DNA of 5,119 nucleotides from Candidatus Melainabacteria bacterium (GTDB lineage: Bacteria; Actinomycetota; Actinomycetes; Mycobacteriales; Pseudonocardiaceae): positions 1-5,119 of the forward strand of contig CAJCJE010000593.1 in the NCBI GenBank assembly GCA_903970565.1. Reading direction: 5' to 3'. The position numbers and the translations under genes are program-made. A model generated the notes under the pieces. That model was not told the DNA's origin and did not search any database. It worked only from the letters and a program-made list of their open reading frames with translations. Positions 4,458 to 5,119 of this stretch are shown here, in pieces. Position 1 is the stretch's first letter, and each line of letters starts with the position of its first letter.

Positions 4458-5119
4458 TCAGCTTGCGCGCACATCGGCTTCGGTGAGTTCGACGGACTCG
4501 CCCACCAGGGGCAGGGCGTCGGCGAGGCCCGCGCGGCCGGGGACGGCGAGTTTGCGGTAGGCGTTGGTGAGGTGCTTCTCCACGGTCCGCGTGCTCACCG
4601 ACAGCGCGTCGGCGATCTCCTGGTTGGTGCGGCCGTTGGCGGCGAGGCCGGCCACGCGCCCCTCGGTCCTGGTGAGCGGCGAGCGGCCCTGCGACCAGCC
4701 TGCCGAGGACAGCTCGGCGCTCGCGCGCTCGACCAGCCAGCCCGCACCGCACCGGCTCGCGAGTTCACTACAGCGCCGCAACGATTCCTCCGCGCGCGGG
4801 TCTCCCGCGACCCGCAGCCTGCGGCCGAGCTGGACGAGAGCCTTGGCCCGCTCCACGCGGTTGTCCGAGTTCTCCAGCACCTCGACGGACTGCCGGAGCA
4901 GTTCGATGCTCTCGTCGCCGTCCACGAGCATTCCCCGTAGGCGCAGCGCGGCGCCGACCGTGGCGGGCGCGCCCCACGCGGTGGCATAGGCGTACTCCTC
5001 GGCGGCCAGCTCCCGCGCGGCGTCCAGGTCGCCGAGATGGCGGTACAGGTACGCGGCCCAGTATCGCCACGGATGCAGGCGGCCCGGCCTCGAAAGCCGC
5101 CCATGGGCTGGACACGTGG
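4458..5119 (-). CDS. LuxR-family (LAL-type) transcriptional regulator, C-terminal part (runs off right edge)
   Basis: The frame is open from the right edge; the first complete codon starts at 5117, giving 219 residues of a protein whose N-terminus is outside. Residues about 10-140 are helical, Ala/Leu/Arg-rich segments (AAYLYRHLGDLDAARELAAE, then ESIELLRQSVEVLE and ALVQLGRRLRVAGD), resembling the TPR-like arm of large ATP-binding LuxR regulators (LAL, MalT-like). A GerE-type helix-turn-helix follows at about 148-205: LTRTEGRVAGLAANG, then TNQEIADALSVSTRTVEKHL, which contains the recognition helix, and NAYRKLAV. A 14-residue tail follows. An internal ATG at 4931 would yield only a fragment, and coding continues unbroken upstream of it, so it is not the true start. 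Such regulators normally carry an N-terminal AAA-type ATPase domain and often activate secondary-metabolism or sugar-use genes. The target is not visible here. Whether an ATPase domain is present cannot be seen. Confidence 0.9.
   Translation of the reverse strand, partial: TCPAHGRLSRPGRLHPWRYWAAYLYRHLGDLDAARELAAEEYAYATAWGAPATVGAALRLRGMLVDGDESIELLRQSVEVLENSDNRVERAKALVQLGRRLRVAGDPRAEESLRRCSELASRCGAGWLVERASAELSSAGWSQGRSPLTRTEGRVAGLAANGRTNQEIADALSVSTRTVEKHLTNAYRKLAVPGRAGLADALPLVGESVELTEADVRAS

Noticed and set aside
3506..4486. Plus-strand open frame of 326 codons opposite the membrane-protein gene
   Set aside because: The product is rich in Gln, His, Arg and Pro without structure. The opposite strand encodes hydrophobic segments with a ribosome binding site and a family motif.
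4431..4989. Plus-strand open frames opposite the LuxR-type gene
   Set aside because: The minus strand has an unmistakable GerE-type helix-turn-helix; the plus-strand frames are its antisense.

Overview
The window is about 70% G+C. Its genes have strongly G/C-biased third codon positions, GTG/ATG starts, T-poor hairpins at gene ends and actinobacterial gene families (a LuxR regulator with a helical-repeat arm, a VC0807-type membrane protein, a TetR-monooxygenase pair). This points to a filamentous actinomycete, perhaps of the Pseudonocardiaceae; the genus is a guess. Every gene I can support lies on the minus strand, so transcription runs from base 5119 towards base 1.

In transcription order: (1) 5119-4458, the C-terminal part of a large LuxR-type regulator whose start is outside the window. 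(2) 4457-4292, a 166-bp gap holding a perfect 8-bp inverted repeat. (3) 4291-3599, a multi-pass membrane protein of the VC0807 type with a good ribosome binding site. (4) 3598-3101, almost 500 bp with no confident gene. It contains a codon-like minus-strand reading frame broken by an in-frame TAG (possible gene remnant), a perfect 13-bp stem-loop that probably ends leftward transcription, and the promoter region of the next gene. (5) 3100-2345, a bacterial homologue of the glutamic (G1, eqolisin) peptidases, with both catalytic residues recognisable but no signal peptide. (6) 2328-2284, a terminator-like hairpin. (7) 2252-2217, a compact promoter overlapped by a 14-bp palindrome. (8) 2216-1638, a TetR-family repressor that overlaps by one base (9) 1638-121, an FAD-dependent aromatic-type monooxygenase with a C-terminal thioredoxin-like domain. 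(10) 63-1, the first 21 codons of what looks like an insertion-sequence transposase (IS982-like), cut by the window edge.

The clearest functional unit is the TetR-monooxygenase operon. A palindrome sits on the presumed -10 element, the repressor start codon lies about where transcription should begin (probably a leaderless mRNA), and the stop of the repressor overlaps the start of the enzyme. This is the usual design of a self-repressing, ligand-inducible operon for modifying or detoxifying an aromatic compound; the ligand cannot be read from sequence. The glutamic peptidase homologue is the most unusual single gene. No CRISPR array, tRNA or rRNA gene was seen. I found no convincing multi-gene novel system; the best candidates for follow-up are the cytosolic-looking glutamic peptidase, the leaderless promoter/operator, the interrupted ORF and the start-sequestering hairpin of the transposase.
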